NCBI GenBank assembly: GCA_910589425.1
Contig: CAJUSZ010000009.1
Span: 1-64,000 of the forward strand
Length of the DNA stretch: 64,000 bases
Source of the DNA: an uncultured Muribaculaceae bacterium
Lineage (GTDB): Bacteria > Bacteroidota > Bacteroidia > Bacteroidales > Muribaculaceae
Reading direction: 5' to 3'
Within the stretch, counting starts at the first letter, position 1; every line of letters starts with the position of its first letter. Under the pieces are notes generated by a model. It saw only the letters and a program-made list of their open reading frames with translations, searched no databases and had not been told where the DNA came from. The translations under genes and the position numbers were made by a program. Shown here piece by piece: positions 1-7,519 of the stretch.

Positions 1-50
1 CGACCCCCTGATTAACAGTCAGGTGCTCTAACCAACTGAGCTACTGAAGC
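1..50 (-). tRNA. tRNA-Asn (GUU), truncated by the window edge
   Basis: Read on the minus strand, the sequence from position 50 gives a 7-base acceptor arm (GCTTCAG), T8-A9, a D arm starting GCTC, and an anticodon arm with stem CCTGA/TCAGG around the loop CTGTTAA, so the anticodon is GTT (Asn). The variable loop, T arm and 3' end lie outside the window. A full promoter lies about 65 bases upstream. This is directly visible; only the missing 3' half cannot be checked. Confidence 0.9.
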
Positions 51-114
51 ATTGTTGTGCGTTTCAAGGAGGTTTTGTTGGGCTTTTCAATAGCCGTTTC
101 CCTTAATTGCGATG

Positions 115-146
115 CAAAGTTAGCCACTTTTTGTGAATTGACCAAA
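115..146 (-). promoter_or_regulatory. Bacteroidota promoter for tRNA-Asn
   Basis: On the minus strand there is TTTG (143-146), a 20-base spacer, then TAACTTTG (115-122). This matches the Bacteroidota sigma-ABfr consensus TTTG-N19/20-TAnnTTTG. It points towards the tRNA at 1-50. Confidence 0.75.
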
Positions 147-365
147 TTTTTTTAATATAAAAATTATGTATATTTTTTAGTACAATGATTGTCAGGGTTT
201 TATTTTTTTGATCTTGTGCTTTGCCCTGGCCTGCTTCTTGGATGTTTACGGTTACAGAAGTGGCAATAAAGTGGGCTTAGATTCCGGATCAAAAAACATC
301 GGTACTTCTTGGTGAGTGTGTGTTAAGTCCACAAGCACTCTTGGTAAGGTGAAATATGTAACAAA
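147..365. other. non-coding gap between tRNA promoter and rpmA terminator
   Basis: This AT-rich stretch completes the gene-free interval 51-427. Neither strand gives a convincing reading frame, and I see no transposase remnant or structured RNA beyond the flanking promoter and terminator. Confidence 0.6.
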
Positions 366-403
366 TCAAGGGTTATGATATTGGAAATAATCATAACCCT
401 TGA
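366..403 (-). terminator. terminator after rpmA
   Basis: The arms 366-379 (TCAAGGGTTATGAT) and 390-403 form a perfect 14-bp stem with a 10-base loop, 24 bases downstream of the rpmA stop. On the minus strand the hairpin is followed by TTTGTTAC, a modest U-rich tail. Confidence 0.75.
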
Positions 404-427
404 CGGTCTGTTTGAATCGTGTTTTGC

Positions 428-691
428 TTAGTTGGCTTTGTGGGGCTCTACGTTGATGAATTTGCGCCCTTCTTTGCCTGTTGTGAAGACTACCACTCCG
501 TCGATGAGTGCGAAGAGTGTGTGGTCTTTGCCCATTCCTACGTTGAGGCCGGGATGGTGCTGAGTGCCGCGCTGACGTTTGATGATGTTGCCGGCACGGC
601 AGTTTGAACCTCCGAATATTTTGACTCCGAGGCGTTTGCTTTCTGATTCGCGGCCGTTCTTTGAACTACCGACACCTTTTTTATGTGCCAT
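428..691 (-). CDS. rpmA: 50S ribosomal protein L27
   Basis: This 87-residue protein is bL27, a large-subunit protein near the peptidyl-transferase centre. It has the family signature MAHKKGVGSSKNGRES at the N terminus, followed by the GGxxCxAGNIIxRQRGTxxHPG and GMGKDHTLFAL blocks. Length is normal. There is no Firmicutes-type cleavable N-terminal extension, so the start is clear. It lies 17 bases downstream of rplU in the same transcript, the standard L21-L27 pairing, and the transcript ends at the hairpin at 366-403. Confidence 0.97.
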   Translation of the reverse strand: MAHKKGVGSSKNGRESESKRLGVKIFGGSNCRAGNIIKRQRGTQHHPGLNVGMGKDHTLFALIDGVVVFTTGKEGRKFINVEPHKAN

Positions 692-708
692 GATCGAAGA
701 TTTTTATT

Positions 709-1032
709 TTAAGCTTTAACGATGTTTTTAATGATCACTTTTGTGAAGTGCTGGCGGTGGCCGTTTTTACGGCGGTAGCCTTTGCGACGTTTCTTTTTGA
801 ATACGATCACTTTGTCGCCTTTTACGAGGGGAGTGAGTACTTCACATTCTACTTTTGCGCCTTCAACGGCAGGCACTCCGACTTTTACGTCGCCGTCGGC
901 ATCGAGGAGGAGCACTTTGTCGAAAGAGATTTTGTCGCCTTCCTTAGCGTCCTGGCCGAGGTAGTGGACATACAGGAATTTGCCTTCTTCGGCTTTGAAC
1001 TGCTGTCCTTTGATTTCTACGATAGCGTACAT
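709..1032 (-). CDS. rplU: 50S ribosomal protein L21
   Basis: This 107-residue protein is bL21. It begins MYAIVEIKGQQFK, carries the DKVLLL segment, and ends in the basic region FKKKRRKGYRRKNGHRQ followed by HFTKVIIKNI, which binds 23S rRNA. Length is normal. It is the first gene of the rplU-rpmA transcript, with an optimal promoter at 1125-1155 and a leader of about 90 bases that contains a stem-loop at 1071-1095. Confidence 0.97.
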   Translation of the reverse strand: MYAIVEIKGQQFKAEEGKFLYVHYLGQDAKEGDKISFDKVLLLDADGDVKVGVPAVEGAKVECEVLTPLVKGDKVIVFKKKRRKGYRRKNGHRQHFTKVIIKNIVKA

Positions 1033-1070
1033 TGCTAAAAAATAATTGTTTAGATTGTTTTCTCCGTTGG

Positions 1071-1095
1071 GCGTCCTGTGTCTTTGGACAGGCGC
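1071..1095 (-). promoter_or_regulatory. stem-loop in the rplU leader
   Basis: GCGTCCTGT (1071-1079) can pair with ACAGGCGC (1088-1095) with one bulged base, forming a GC-rich hairpin in the 5' leader between the promoter and the rplU start. Ribosomal-protein leaders often hold autoregulatory structures. That role here is inference. Confidence 0.4.
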
Positions 1096-1124
1096 TTGTA
1101 TGGGCCTTGGCGGAATTAGCGGTG

Positions 1125-1155
1125 CAAAGTTAGTGATTTTTATTGATTTGGCAAA
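1125..1155 (-). promoter_or_regulatory. Bacteroidota promoter for rplU-rpmA
   Basis: On the minus strand there is TTTG (1152-1155), a 19-base spacer and TAACTTTG (1125-1132), an exact match to TTTG-N19-TAnnTTTG. Transcription should start near 1120, about 90 bases before rplU. Confidence 0.85.
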
Positions 1156-1279
1156 AGAATGATGTTTTTTATTATTAATTTATATCGGACAGTGGAAGCT
1201 GGGGCAACTTTGAAGGTGGGAAGTATGGCTTGATGCATGATTTTTGGATCGAAATGTTATGTGGCTGAAATATTTTCGT

Positions 1280-1287
1280 TAACTTTG
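1280..1287 (+). promoter_or_regulatory. candidate -7 box upstream of the secreted-protein cluster
   Basis: TAACTTTG on the plus strand fits the Bacteroidota -7 element TAnnTTTG, but there is no TTTG at the expected -33 spacing. If it is used, the mRNA would have a leader of roughly 360 bases before the gene at 1657. Confidence 0.35.
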
Positions 1288-1521
1288 CGGTTGCAGGCCG
1301 CATCGCAGAGCCCGGTCATGGGCAATGTGGGTGGGTCGGCAGACATTTCGGAAAAGCGTTTACTTGACGCTCTTTCTTGACAAACGGAAATCTGGAAAAT
1401 TTTAATCTTCGTCAAGAATGAAGCAAACAGTGGATGCCTTGTGGATATGTATATTTCGTCAGACTCGGCGCGGGAGCGTCGGGTATGGGCGTATAGCATA
1501 TTTCCGCGTGAGGCTCTGCAA

Positions 1522-1579
1522 GTTTGCTCGTTCGACGAAGATGGGCATTCCAGGGCCTCCGTTTGTGGAACGAGCAAAC
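1522..1579. repeat. 12-bp inverted repeat in the cluster leader
   Basis: GTTTGCTCGTTC at 1522-1533 and its exact complement GAACGAGCAAAC at 1568-1579 flank 34 bases. It could be an operator pair or an mRNA hairpin about 80 bases before the P-loop gene. Confidence 0.5.
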
Positions 1580-1656
1580 AGTACGGCTCTCACGCTTTTT
1601 CTTTATAAACCAATCAATCGCCAACGAGGTGAGCCTGCGGCACTATTTTATGCCGA

Positions 1657-2067
1657 ATGAAAATCTTTTTAATCTATGGGGAGAAAGATGCAGGGAAAAG
1701 CACTGCTTGCTCCAAAATCCTGAAACTTCTGTTGGCTCTCAGCGCCAAGGTCAAATTCTACGACATCTTTTCTTGGGGCGACTTCAAGACTCTTGTGACA
1801 TTCAAGAATAAACTCATCGGAATATACACTCCCGGCGATGAACGTGCGCATCTCCGTGAGGCCATTGCTTTCGGCTATGATAATGGTTGCGACATTTTGG
1901 TCGCAACAGTTCGCAAAGGCATTGCCTATAATGCACCTCTTGAAGAGATTTCTGACAAAGATGAGACTGAACGTGTTGATATAGCAAAAGGTGCAGATGA
2001 AGCTGAAATGGAACACATTGAAAACGGTTTGGCCGTTGATATCCTCAACAAGATTTATAACGACTGA
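1657..2067 (+). CDS. small P-loop NTPase-like protein, first gene of the secreted-protein cluster
   Basis: This 136-residue protein has no signal peptide, so it is probably cytoplasmic. It starts with a beta strand and a clear Walker A motif, GEKDAGKST (about residues 8-16), so it is likely to bind ATP or GTP. A later hydrophobic strand (CDILVATV, about residue 80) resembles a second P-loop-fold strand. I cannot name a family or substrate. The ATG is followed closely by the nucleotide-binding strand, which fixes the start. The next gene starts two bases after its stop, so it is co-transcribed and probably translationally coupled with four exported proteins, an unusual partnership. Confidence 0.75.
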   Translation: MKIFLIYGEKDAGKSTACSKILKLLLALSAKVKFYDIFSWGDFKTLVTFKNKLIGIYTPGDERAHLREAIAFGYDNGCDILVATVRKGIAYNAPLEEISDKDETERVDIAKGADEAEMEHIENGLAVDILNKIYND

Positions 2068-2069
2068 TT

Positions 2070-3020
2070 ATGAAAGCAAAGATTCTATCGCTGATAATGT
2101 TACTTGGAGTGGCATTTGCGGCCTTTGGCGATGAAGTCAAGAAACCGACAGTGATGATACTGCCAAGCGATAACTGGTGCAACCAGCGCTACTTTACGCA
2201 GAAATTCGACAATCAGGGGACAACCGTTAGCGTCCCTGATTATCAGCGTGCGTTTGTTGAAGACATCGAACTGCCACAGGTCATTTCAAAGGTAGGCGGC
2301 GTGCTGACATCTATGGGCTATTCCCTCAAGGATGCCGAGCAGGAAATCAAGTCGCTCAATGTGAAACAGGTCGAGGACAACGCCTTGTCGAGCAAGACAT
2401 CGGGAGCGATGATTGCCGAGACTCCGCTTGATGTACTCAAGCGTCGGATGAAATCAGACATTGTTATCCAACTATGGTGGAACATCACCAAAGATCCGGC
2501 GGGAAAAATTGTGTCGTTTACCCTCGAAGCATTTGATGCATATACCAATAAGCGTATAGCCACCTCTACCGGCAACTCAAAACCGACAACCGCAGCAATT
2601 CCTGTGGCATTGGAGACAGCAGTAAAAGAGAACGTCAAGGAATTTGACAAGCAACTCGACAAATGGTATGCCGATCAAAAGAAAAACGGTCGGGAGATTG
2701 CTCTGACCGTGCGCTGTTGGGATAATTGGGAAAATGATCTTGAAACTGAGTATGATGGTGAGGAGCTGACCGATTGGATACAGCAGTGGATGCGCGAGAA
2801 TACGGTCAATGCTTCTTTCAACCTCAGCGATGGCACAGAATCATTCTCTCAATTTGAGCAGGTGCGCATTCCTTTGAAAGATGACAAAGGACGTGCTATG
2901 GATGCCCGTGCGTTTGCCACGGCTCTGCGTAAACATCTTGCAAAAGCACCATATAACATCACTTCGAAAGTCGTTATTCGTGGACTTGGTGAGGCGGTTC
3001 TGATTCTCGGAGAAAAATAA
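2070..3020 (+). CDS. exported protein, DUF6175-like
   Basis: This 316-residue protein has a signal peptide of about 20 residues (MKAKILSLIMLLGVAFAAFG), so it acts in the periplasm or at the cell surface. The mature part opens KKPTVMILPSDNWCNQRYF, which I recall from a Bacteroidota family annotated as DUF6175; that name should be confirmed. A middle segment (SDIVIQLWWNI, then FTLEAFDAYTNKRIATS) has the strand pattern of LpoB/CsgG-like accessory proteins; this is inference. It is the second gene of the 1657-5756 cluster and sits 8 bases before the next gene. No enzymatic motif is visible. Confidence 0.7.
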   Translation: MKAKILSLIMLLGVAFAAFGDEVKKPTVMILPSDNWCNQRYFTQKFDNQGTTVSVPDYQRAFVEDIELPQVISKVGGVLTSMGYSLKDAEQEIKSLNVKQVEDNALSSKTSGAMIAETPLDVLKRRMKSDIVIQLWWNITKDPAGKIVSFTLEAFDAYTNKRIATSTGNSKPTTAAIPVALETAVKENVKEFDKQLDKWYADQKKNGREIALTVRCWDNWENDLETEYDGEELTDWIQQWMRENTVNASFNLSDGTESFSQFEQVRIPLKDDKGRAMDARAFATALRKHLAKAPYNITSKVVIRGLGEAVLILGEK

Positions 3021-3028
3021 CTATTGAG

Positions 3029-4006
3029 ATGAAACGATTAAAAATTTTGATAATTGCACTGATTATTGCTGTTGGCGCTTTCGCTCAGCAAAATAGTGAT
3101 GGCAGAGTGTCTTTTTTCTCAGTTGTCAACAATGAATCGGGAATTATACCGTCTGCAGCTGTCTCGGTGCTTGAAAATAAGATGCAGCAAATGGTAACCG
3201 TTTATGGATATGGAAGTGCCGCGCGGGGCGACCGGTTCGTGATTGTAGCGAAACCGACAATTGTTACGAAAGATGTAGCTCCGACTACGCCTCCTCGCAT
3301 CAGCCAAACGGTCGAAATCACTTTTGTAGTTGGCGACGTAGTGGAAAACAAAACGTATGCGTCGTGTTCTTTGACATTCACGGGGATTGGAGTAAATGAA
3401 ACAAAGGCATGGAGTACAGCCATTGCAAAAATCAAACCAGCCAATGAAGAAATCAAGAATATGCTGACTGATGCGTATGATAAGATAGGCGCATACTACT
3501 CGGCTAATTGCAATACCATAATCACCAAAGCAGAAACCGGTGCCGCAATCGGCAACTTTGACGAGGCAATAGCGTTGCTAATAGATGTGCCTGACATCTG
3601 CGCCGAATGTTTTGCAAAAGCACAGCAGAAAGTTGTAGAGATTTATCAACGCAAGATTGATGCAGAAGGTGCGACTCTGCTTTCCAACGCGAAATCCGAA
3701 TGGTCGGCCTCGCCTGACTCAAAGGGTGCTAAAAATGCTTTCGCCTATTTATCTCAAATTGATCCCACCTCAGTATCTTTTGAATATAAAGAAGAGTTTG
3801 AGCAGCAAATTGTGGCAAAACTCTCAGCTGATGAACAACGCAAATGGGAAGAGAATCGCAGACGCTACAATGAAGAATTGAAACTTCGCCAAAAAGAACA
3901 GCATAACGTTCATCAACGCCAAATGGCAACAATCGCCGCCTGTCGTTCCGTCGCTGAAAAATGGGCTGAAAACCAACCCCAAACAAAAGTATATCTAAAC
4001 TGGTAA
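3029..4006 (+). CDS. exported protein of unknown function with a charged helical C terminus
   Basis: This 325-residue protein has a signal peptide (MKRLKILIIALIIAVGAFA) cleaved near residue 19. The N-terminal half is beta-rich (DRFVIVAKPTIVTKD, then TVEITFVVGDVV and a Ser/Thr-rich strand). The C-terminal half is helical with an AKAQQKVVEIYQRKIDAEG segment resembling tetratricopeptide helices, ending in a charged stretch rich in Glu, Arg, Gln and Lys. I do not recognise a named family. Gaps of 8 and 15 bases to its neighbours suggest one operon with the other exported proteins. Confidence 0.7.
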   Translation: MKRLKILIIALIIAVGAFAQQNSDGRVSFFSVVNNESGIIPSAAVSVLENKMQQMVTVYGYGSAARGDRFVIVAKPTIVTKDVAPTTPPRISQTVEITFVVGDVVENKTYASCSLTFTGIGVNETKAWSTAIAKIKPANEEIKNMLTDAYDKIGAYYSANCNTIITKAETGAAIGNFDEAIALLIDVPDICAECFAKAQQKVVEIYQRKIDAEGATLLSNAKSEWSASPDSKGAKNAFAYLSQIDPTSVSFEYKEEFEQQIVAKLSADEQRKWEENRRRYNEELKLRQKEQHNVHQRQMATIAACRSVAEKWAENQPQTKVYLNW

Positions 4007-4021
4007 AATCCAATCAAAATC

Positions 4022-5278
4022 ATGAAACAGATACTCAAACTAATCGTAGCCATCTTGTTTATGACTGTAGCAGTTAACTCTTATGCCGCTAAGAACGAAG
4101 ACATCACTCTGATTGTCACTTCAGATGGCGCAACCAAAGATGAGGCCATCAAAAACGCCCTGCGTAATGCCATTGAGCAAACCTACGGTGTTTTTGTCTC
4201 GGCTAACACAGACATTCTCAATGATGAAGTTGTCAGCGATGAAATTGCCACAGTTGCTTCGGGAAACATTAAATCCTATAAAGAGCTTTCGTCATCGCAA
4301 TCTGACGACAAGACAACTGTGACTCTCGAAGCTGTTGTAAGCGTAGGTAAACTTATATCATACGCCAAAAGCAAAGGAGCGGAATGTGAACTTGATGGAG
4401 CCGCTTTAGGACGCGACATAGAGCTTAAGTTACTATTTAAGAAAAACGAAGAAAAAGCAGTTGAGAATCTACTAGCAATGATAGAAAATCAATTACCAGA
4501 CTGTTTTGATTACACTATTTCTATGGACAAGGTAGTTTTCTCTCCAGAAGAAGAAAGTTGGGCACATGGATACAATATCCCACAATATACAACGACATAT
4601 AATGATGAGGACGTGTCAATTCCGTATAAGGTTTCAGCTTCATTAAACACATATGGAGAACAAGTATTTCGCGATTTCTTTAATAATCTTGCCTTGATAG
4701 GAAAACCGGAAATGACCGATGAAGAAAGAATGGAAAATCAAAAGAAAGCAGAAAAAGAAATCTCAAAAATTAAGCAACCTAAACCAGGTATGATTCTATC
4801 GGCTAAGTCTGCTGAGAAATATGAACTAAAAATGCAGGAATATCAAAATCAAGTAATGTCCGTATATGAGAAATATGGTATTGGCATGAGACCTGAAGCT
4901 AATTCAACCAGCGAGTTTTCTGACAGCTATACAATTCCAGCAGCTAATGATAACCGAAAAATTCAATTGAGATCTAAAAAAAGCGTGCAGATGCTTGAAG
5001 AATTCTTGAGTTGTACACATATGTGTGGTATGAATAAATTTTTGAAAGATTTCAATCTTTCATATGATAATGGAAAGGTCTTTAACAAACGAGATGGTGG
5101 ATATAATGGGCACTATGGGGATTCCAGAGGATGCGAAGATTACGCCCTGCAATTAAATATGTGGCATGGACTTCCAGCTTTTACTGCTGGGCAAAAATTC
5201 TACTTTTATTTAGACAGAGCCATTATGCCACAAGCAGAATTAAAGAAGATAAAGACGGTAAAATTAAACCATAATTAA
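4022..5278 (+). CDS. exported protein with FlgT/LPP20-like N-terminal domain
   Basis: This 418-residue protein has a signal peptide (about residues 1-23, ending NSYAA). Residues 25-115 carry DGATKDEAIKNALRNAIEQ, then VSDEIATVASGNIKSYKEL and a VTLEAVVSVGKL strand. That is the pattern I know from FlgT N-terminal and LPP20-type envelope domains. The rest (about 120-418) is Lys/Glu/Asn-rich and unrecognised, with a late Cys-containing segment (CTHMCGMNKF). From about base 4380 the DNA becomes more AT-rich: 19 of 60 bases are G or C at 4441-4500, against 29 of 60 at 4141-4200. This suggests that the two halves have different histories. Function is unknown. Confidence 0.7.
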   Translation: MKQILKLIVAILFMTVAVNSYAAKNEDITLIVTSDGATKDEAIKNALRNAIEQTYGVFVSANTDILNDEVVSDEIATVASGNIKSYKELSSSQSDDKTTVTLEAVVSVGKLISYAKSKGAECELDGAALGRDIELKLLFKKNEEKAVENLLAMIENQLPDCFDYTISMDKVVFSPEEESWAHGYNIPQYTTTYNDEDVSIPYKVSASLNTYGEQVFRDFFNNLALIGKPEMTDEERMENQKKAEKEISKIKQPKPGMILSAKSAEKYELKMQEYQNQVMSVYEKYGIGMRPEANSTSEFSDSYTIPAANDNRKIQLRSKKSVQMLEEFLSCTHMCGMNKFLKDFNLSYDNGKVFNKRDGGYNGHYGDSRGCEDYALQLNMWHGLPAFTAGQKFYFYLDRAIMPQAELKKIKTVKLNHN

Positions 5279-5291
5279 TTCGCAGGTCATA

Positions 5292-5756
5292 ATGAGAGGA
5301 TTTATATTATTGATTATAAGTGTATTGGTTGCAATATCAGCTTGTGCCCAAAGCTATAATCAGGAAAAGACCGCCCTGACAAACTTTCTTGTGCGCATGT
5401 ATGAAAACGCGCCGTTTGATGGCGTAAAGGCAGTGGAGGACTACGAAAATGCCTACCTGATGTCGGTTGTCAAGCTCGACAAGACAAAGTATAAGTCTGA
5501 CTCGGCACTAAACCGTTTGGCTCAGGTCAAGGCAATGTCGCAGGCATCGCGATTCTTCAACGGCTCTGACATAACTGATGACATGATAATCCGCACAACG
5601 GAAAAAGCCGATGGTACAGCTGACACTGAGATAATCGAAAACATCCGCGAACACTCCTCAGGCTATGTCAAGCAACTGGAGCACCTCACCAACTTCGCGG
5701 CTCTCGACGGCCAACAAGTATTCATATTCATCACTCCATTGAGGCAAGAGCAATAA
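5292..5756 (+). CDS. small exported LPP20-like protein, last gene of the cluster
   Basis: This 154-residue protein starts with a signal peptide (about residues 1-19, ending ISACA). The Cys at 18 sits in a weak lipobox (ISAC), so it may be a lipoprotein. The mature part has an alternating helix/strand pattern (RLAQVKAMSQASRFFNG, ENIREHSSGYVKQLEHL, GQQVFIFITPL) resembling LPP20/FlgT-N domains and the protein before it. It starts 13 bases after its neighbour and is followed by a strong terminator at 5775-5823, which ends the cluster. Function is unknown. Confidence 0.65.
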   Translation: MRGFILLIISVLVAISACAQSYNQEKTALTNFLVRMYENAPFDGVKAVEDYENAYLMSVVKLDKTKYKSDSALNRLAQVKAMSQASRFFNGSDITDDMIIRTTEKADGTADTEIIENIREHSSGYVKQLEHLTNFAALDGQQVFIFITPLRQEQ

Positions 5757-5774
5757 ACACATATATTCCATCTC

Positions 5775-5823
5775 AAATGTGGTGCCCCGGTTGATTTTCG
5801 GTTGAGGTCACCACATTTTTTTG
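5775..5823 (+). terminator. terminator closing the 1657-5756 cluster
   Basis: AAATGTGGTG (5775-5784) pairs with CACCACATTT (5809-5818), and the second arm runs into a T-rich tail. It lies 19 bases after the stop of the last cluster gene. Confidence 0.8.
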
Positions 5824-5953
5824 TTTAGGACTTAACAAGAAGTATAGTACAGTGTTGTTCTTGAGAAGAATTGAAAATTTGAAAAGGCATTTTGGCGGGA
5901 TTTTTTGCGCGAAGTGTGGCGGTGTGGATTTTAATTGTTATTTTTGCGGAGAC

Positions 5954-6106
5954 TTAGAGCTTGTCTTGATTTAACACTTGAATAAAGGAATCTTTATTTT
6001 CAAGAGGTTCTCCATTGATCCCGAGGTCTTTTCCGATGTTTTCCGCCAAGTCCCATCGGTAGCGTAGCGCGCTATGCTCCCTCTTCAACTTGCGTAAATC
6101 ATTCAT
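5954..6106 (-). CDS. 50-residue hypothetical protein
   Basis: On the minus strand, ATG at 6106 opens a clean 50-codon frame ending in TAA at 5954. It is preceded by GAGAGGATTT, a plausible ribosome binding site. The protein is charged and helix-forming: it starts MNDLRKLKREHSALRYRWDL and ends FIQVLNQDKL. The regular amphipathic composition suggests a genuine small protein or a conserved tail fragment rather than random sequence. A TATGTTTG -7-like box lies at 6138-6145. I do not recognise the family. It could be an accessory or leftover ORF of a mobile element, since the surrounding 600 bases hold no other gene. Confidence 0.5.
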   Translation of the reverse strand: MNDLRKLKREHSALRYRWDLAENIGKDLGINGEPLENKDSFIQVLNQDKL

Positions 6107-6429
6107 AAATCCTCTCGGTGTTAACGCGGGTTAAATTCAAACATACTCTTATCCCGTATGGCAGCGTTATGTGCGTGTGTCTGGTCGGGGTATTTTATTA
6201 TTTTGATAAGCGTTTATCGGCGCTTTGTTCTTTATTTCTGACGATCTCGATAATATACATGGAAAGCCGGGGATCGGGCAACTGCACGGACTTGGTCTGT
6301 TGTCCGTTCTGCTTTCTCCGGGCGATGTGGAGGTTTTCAGTGATGGAACAGGCACTGTAAGGTTCCTACGCTTTTTTTGTTTTACGTGACCGTGGCCTGG
6401 GGAACTGCCGGTCGTGAAGTTCTGTTGAG
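6107..6429. other. intergenic region before the radical SAM gene
   Basis: Open frames on both strands here have low-complexity or improbable translations and no supporting motif. Apart from the -7-like box at 6138-6145 on the minus strand, nothing recognisable is present. Confidence 0.5.
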
Positions 6430-7467
6430 ATGAATGTCTATAGGCTCCTGCGCTTTATTGGTATAGGGAGGATTCCCGATTCGTTGAAGGTGTTTGGCGT
6501 GTGGCTGATGTATGTTTCGCGTCGGCGCATGGCCGCTGTTTTCATTGATCCTGTGATGGCTTGCAATCTGCGGTGCCGCATGTGTTATTTCAGTGATCCT
6601 GAGAAGCGGGCGTCGATGAGCGGCACGATGGCTGACGAGGAGCTGGATCAGCTTGAGCGTTCGATGCTGCCGTACGCCGTGAAGATGCAGATAGGATGTG
6701 GCGCCGAGCCTACTTTATACGGGCGGCTGGTTGAGCTGGTGAAACGCGGGAAACGTTGCGGTGTTCCGTATATATCGCTTACTACCAATGGTCAGTTGCT
6801 TGCGTCGGGCAGGGTGCGTATTGGTGATCTTGTCGAGGCGGGTCTTGATGAGATCACGTTATCCATGCATGGGACTGATGCCCGGACCTATGAGTATCTT
6901 ATGCCGGGAGCTAAATTCGAGATGCTTAAGAAGCTGATATCCGAGATAGCCGAAATCAGGAAACGGGGCTTGAAGCTTTCAGTCCGTGTGAATTTTACTG
7001 TCAACAATATGAATATGCGCAATCTTGAGGGGAATGGATTCTGGCAACTTTGGGATGATGCCGGCATCCTGCCCGACATCGTGCAGTTGAGGCCGGTGCA
7101 ACGAATTGGTGATAGTGATTGGAGCGACTTTGATTTGGAGCCTCTGAAGGAACGTTTTGACGCTACGATCGGCAATGTGGTGAGACGTTGCCGGGAAGAA
7201 AAAATCGTTTGTATCGCGCCTACTGCGGCTGCTTTGGATGAGGTGGCCACCGACCGGGAGGCGGTGGGGGCGATCATAGAAGATGTGGTTTATTGTTATG
7301 TTTCTCCCGGAACGGTCTATAAGCCGGATTTTGACAGGCTGCATGACACGTTCTATACTTATAATAAGAAGCACCATACTGGCTGGCATCTTTTTAAGAC
7401 TATATTCAGGCGTGGCCGGAGATCACGTCCCCGTGGTTCGAAAAAACTCAACTATACGGTGCGTTAG
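6430..7467 (+). CDS. radical SAM domain protein
   Basis: This 345-residue protein has the radical SAM [4Fe-4S] motif CNLRCRMC (Cys45, Cys49, Cys52), followed by a partial TIM barrel: GCGAEPTLYG in the position of the GGEP loop, then LTTNGQLL and LDEITLSMHG. Such enzymes cleave S-adenosylmethionine to generate a radical. The C-terminal part has a single Cys rather than a full SPASM cluster, then a very basic tail (FRRGRRSRPRGSKK) that may contact membrane or nucleic acid. The N-terminal 30 residues are hydrophobic and basic. It stands alone on its strand, so the substrate cannot be inferred from context. Confidence 0.85.
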   Translation: MNVYRLLRFIGIGRIPDSLKVFGVWLMYVSRRRMAAVFIDPVMACNLRCRMCYFSDPEKRASMSGTMADEELDQLERSMLPYAVKMQIGCGAEPTLYGRLVELVKRGKRCGVPYISLTTNGQLLASGRVRIGDLVEAGLDEITLSMHGTDARTYEYLMPGAKFEMLKKLISEIAEIRKRGLKLSVRVNFTVNNMNMRNLEGNGFWQLWDDAGILPDIVQLRPVQRIGDSDWSDFDLEPLKERFDATIGNVVRRCREEKIVCIAPTAAALDEVATDREAVGAIIEDVVYCYVSPGTVYKPDFDRLHDTFYTYNKKHHTGWHLFKTIFRRGRRSRPRGSKKLNYTVR

Positions 7468-7519
7468 AGTGAGACCGTTGCTTGACCTGTGTCATCTATG
7501 GAGATTGATCCTAAATGAT

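Larger units (their letters stand above)
1156..1656. other. long intergenic region before the P-loop/secreted cluster
   Basis: No credible gene is seen here. The stretch contains a TAACTTTG -7 box on the plus strand (1280-1287) and a 12-bp inverted repeat, GTTTGCTCGTTC (1522-1533) with GAACGAGCAAAC (1568-1579), separated by 34 bases. Short frames such as the 20-codon one at 1318-1380 have no supporting features. The region probably serves as a long leader for the downstream cluster, or holds decayed sequence. Confidence 0.5.

Noticed and set aside
1318..1380. 20-codon frame in the leader of the secreted cluster
   Set aside because: No ribosome binding site, no composition bias, no conservation evidence. 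A leader peptide is possible but unsupported.
1522..1579. 12-bp inverted repeat as an invertible promoter
   Set aside because: The 34-base spacer is shorter than known Bacteroides invertible promoters, and no recombinase gene lies nearby. A hairpin or operator is more likely.
6118..6360. 80-codon plus-strand frame before the radical SAM gene
   Set aside because: It is Cys/Leu/Phe-rich with no start context and no motif. It may be decayed sequence but cannot be annotated.
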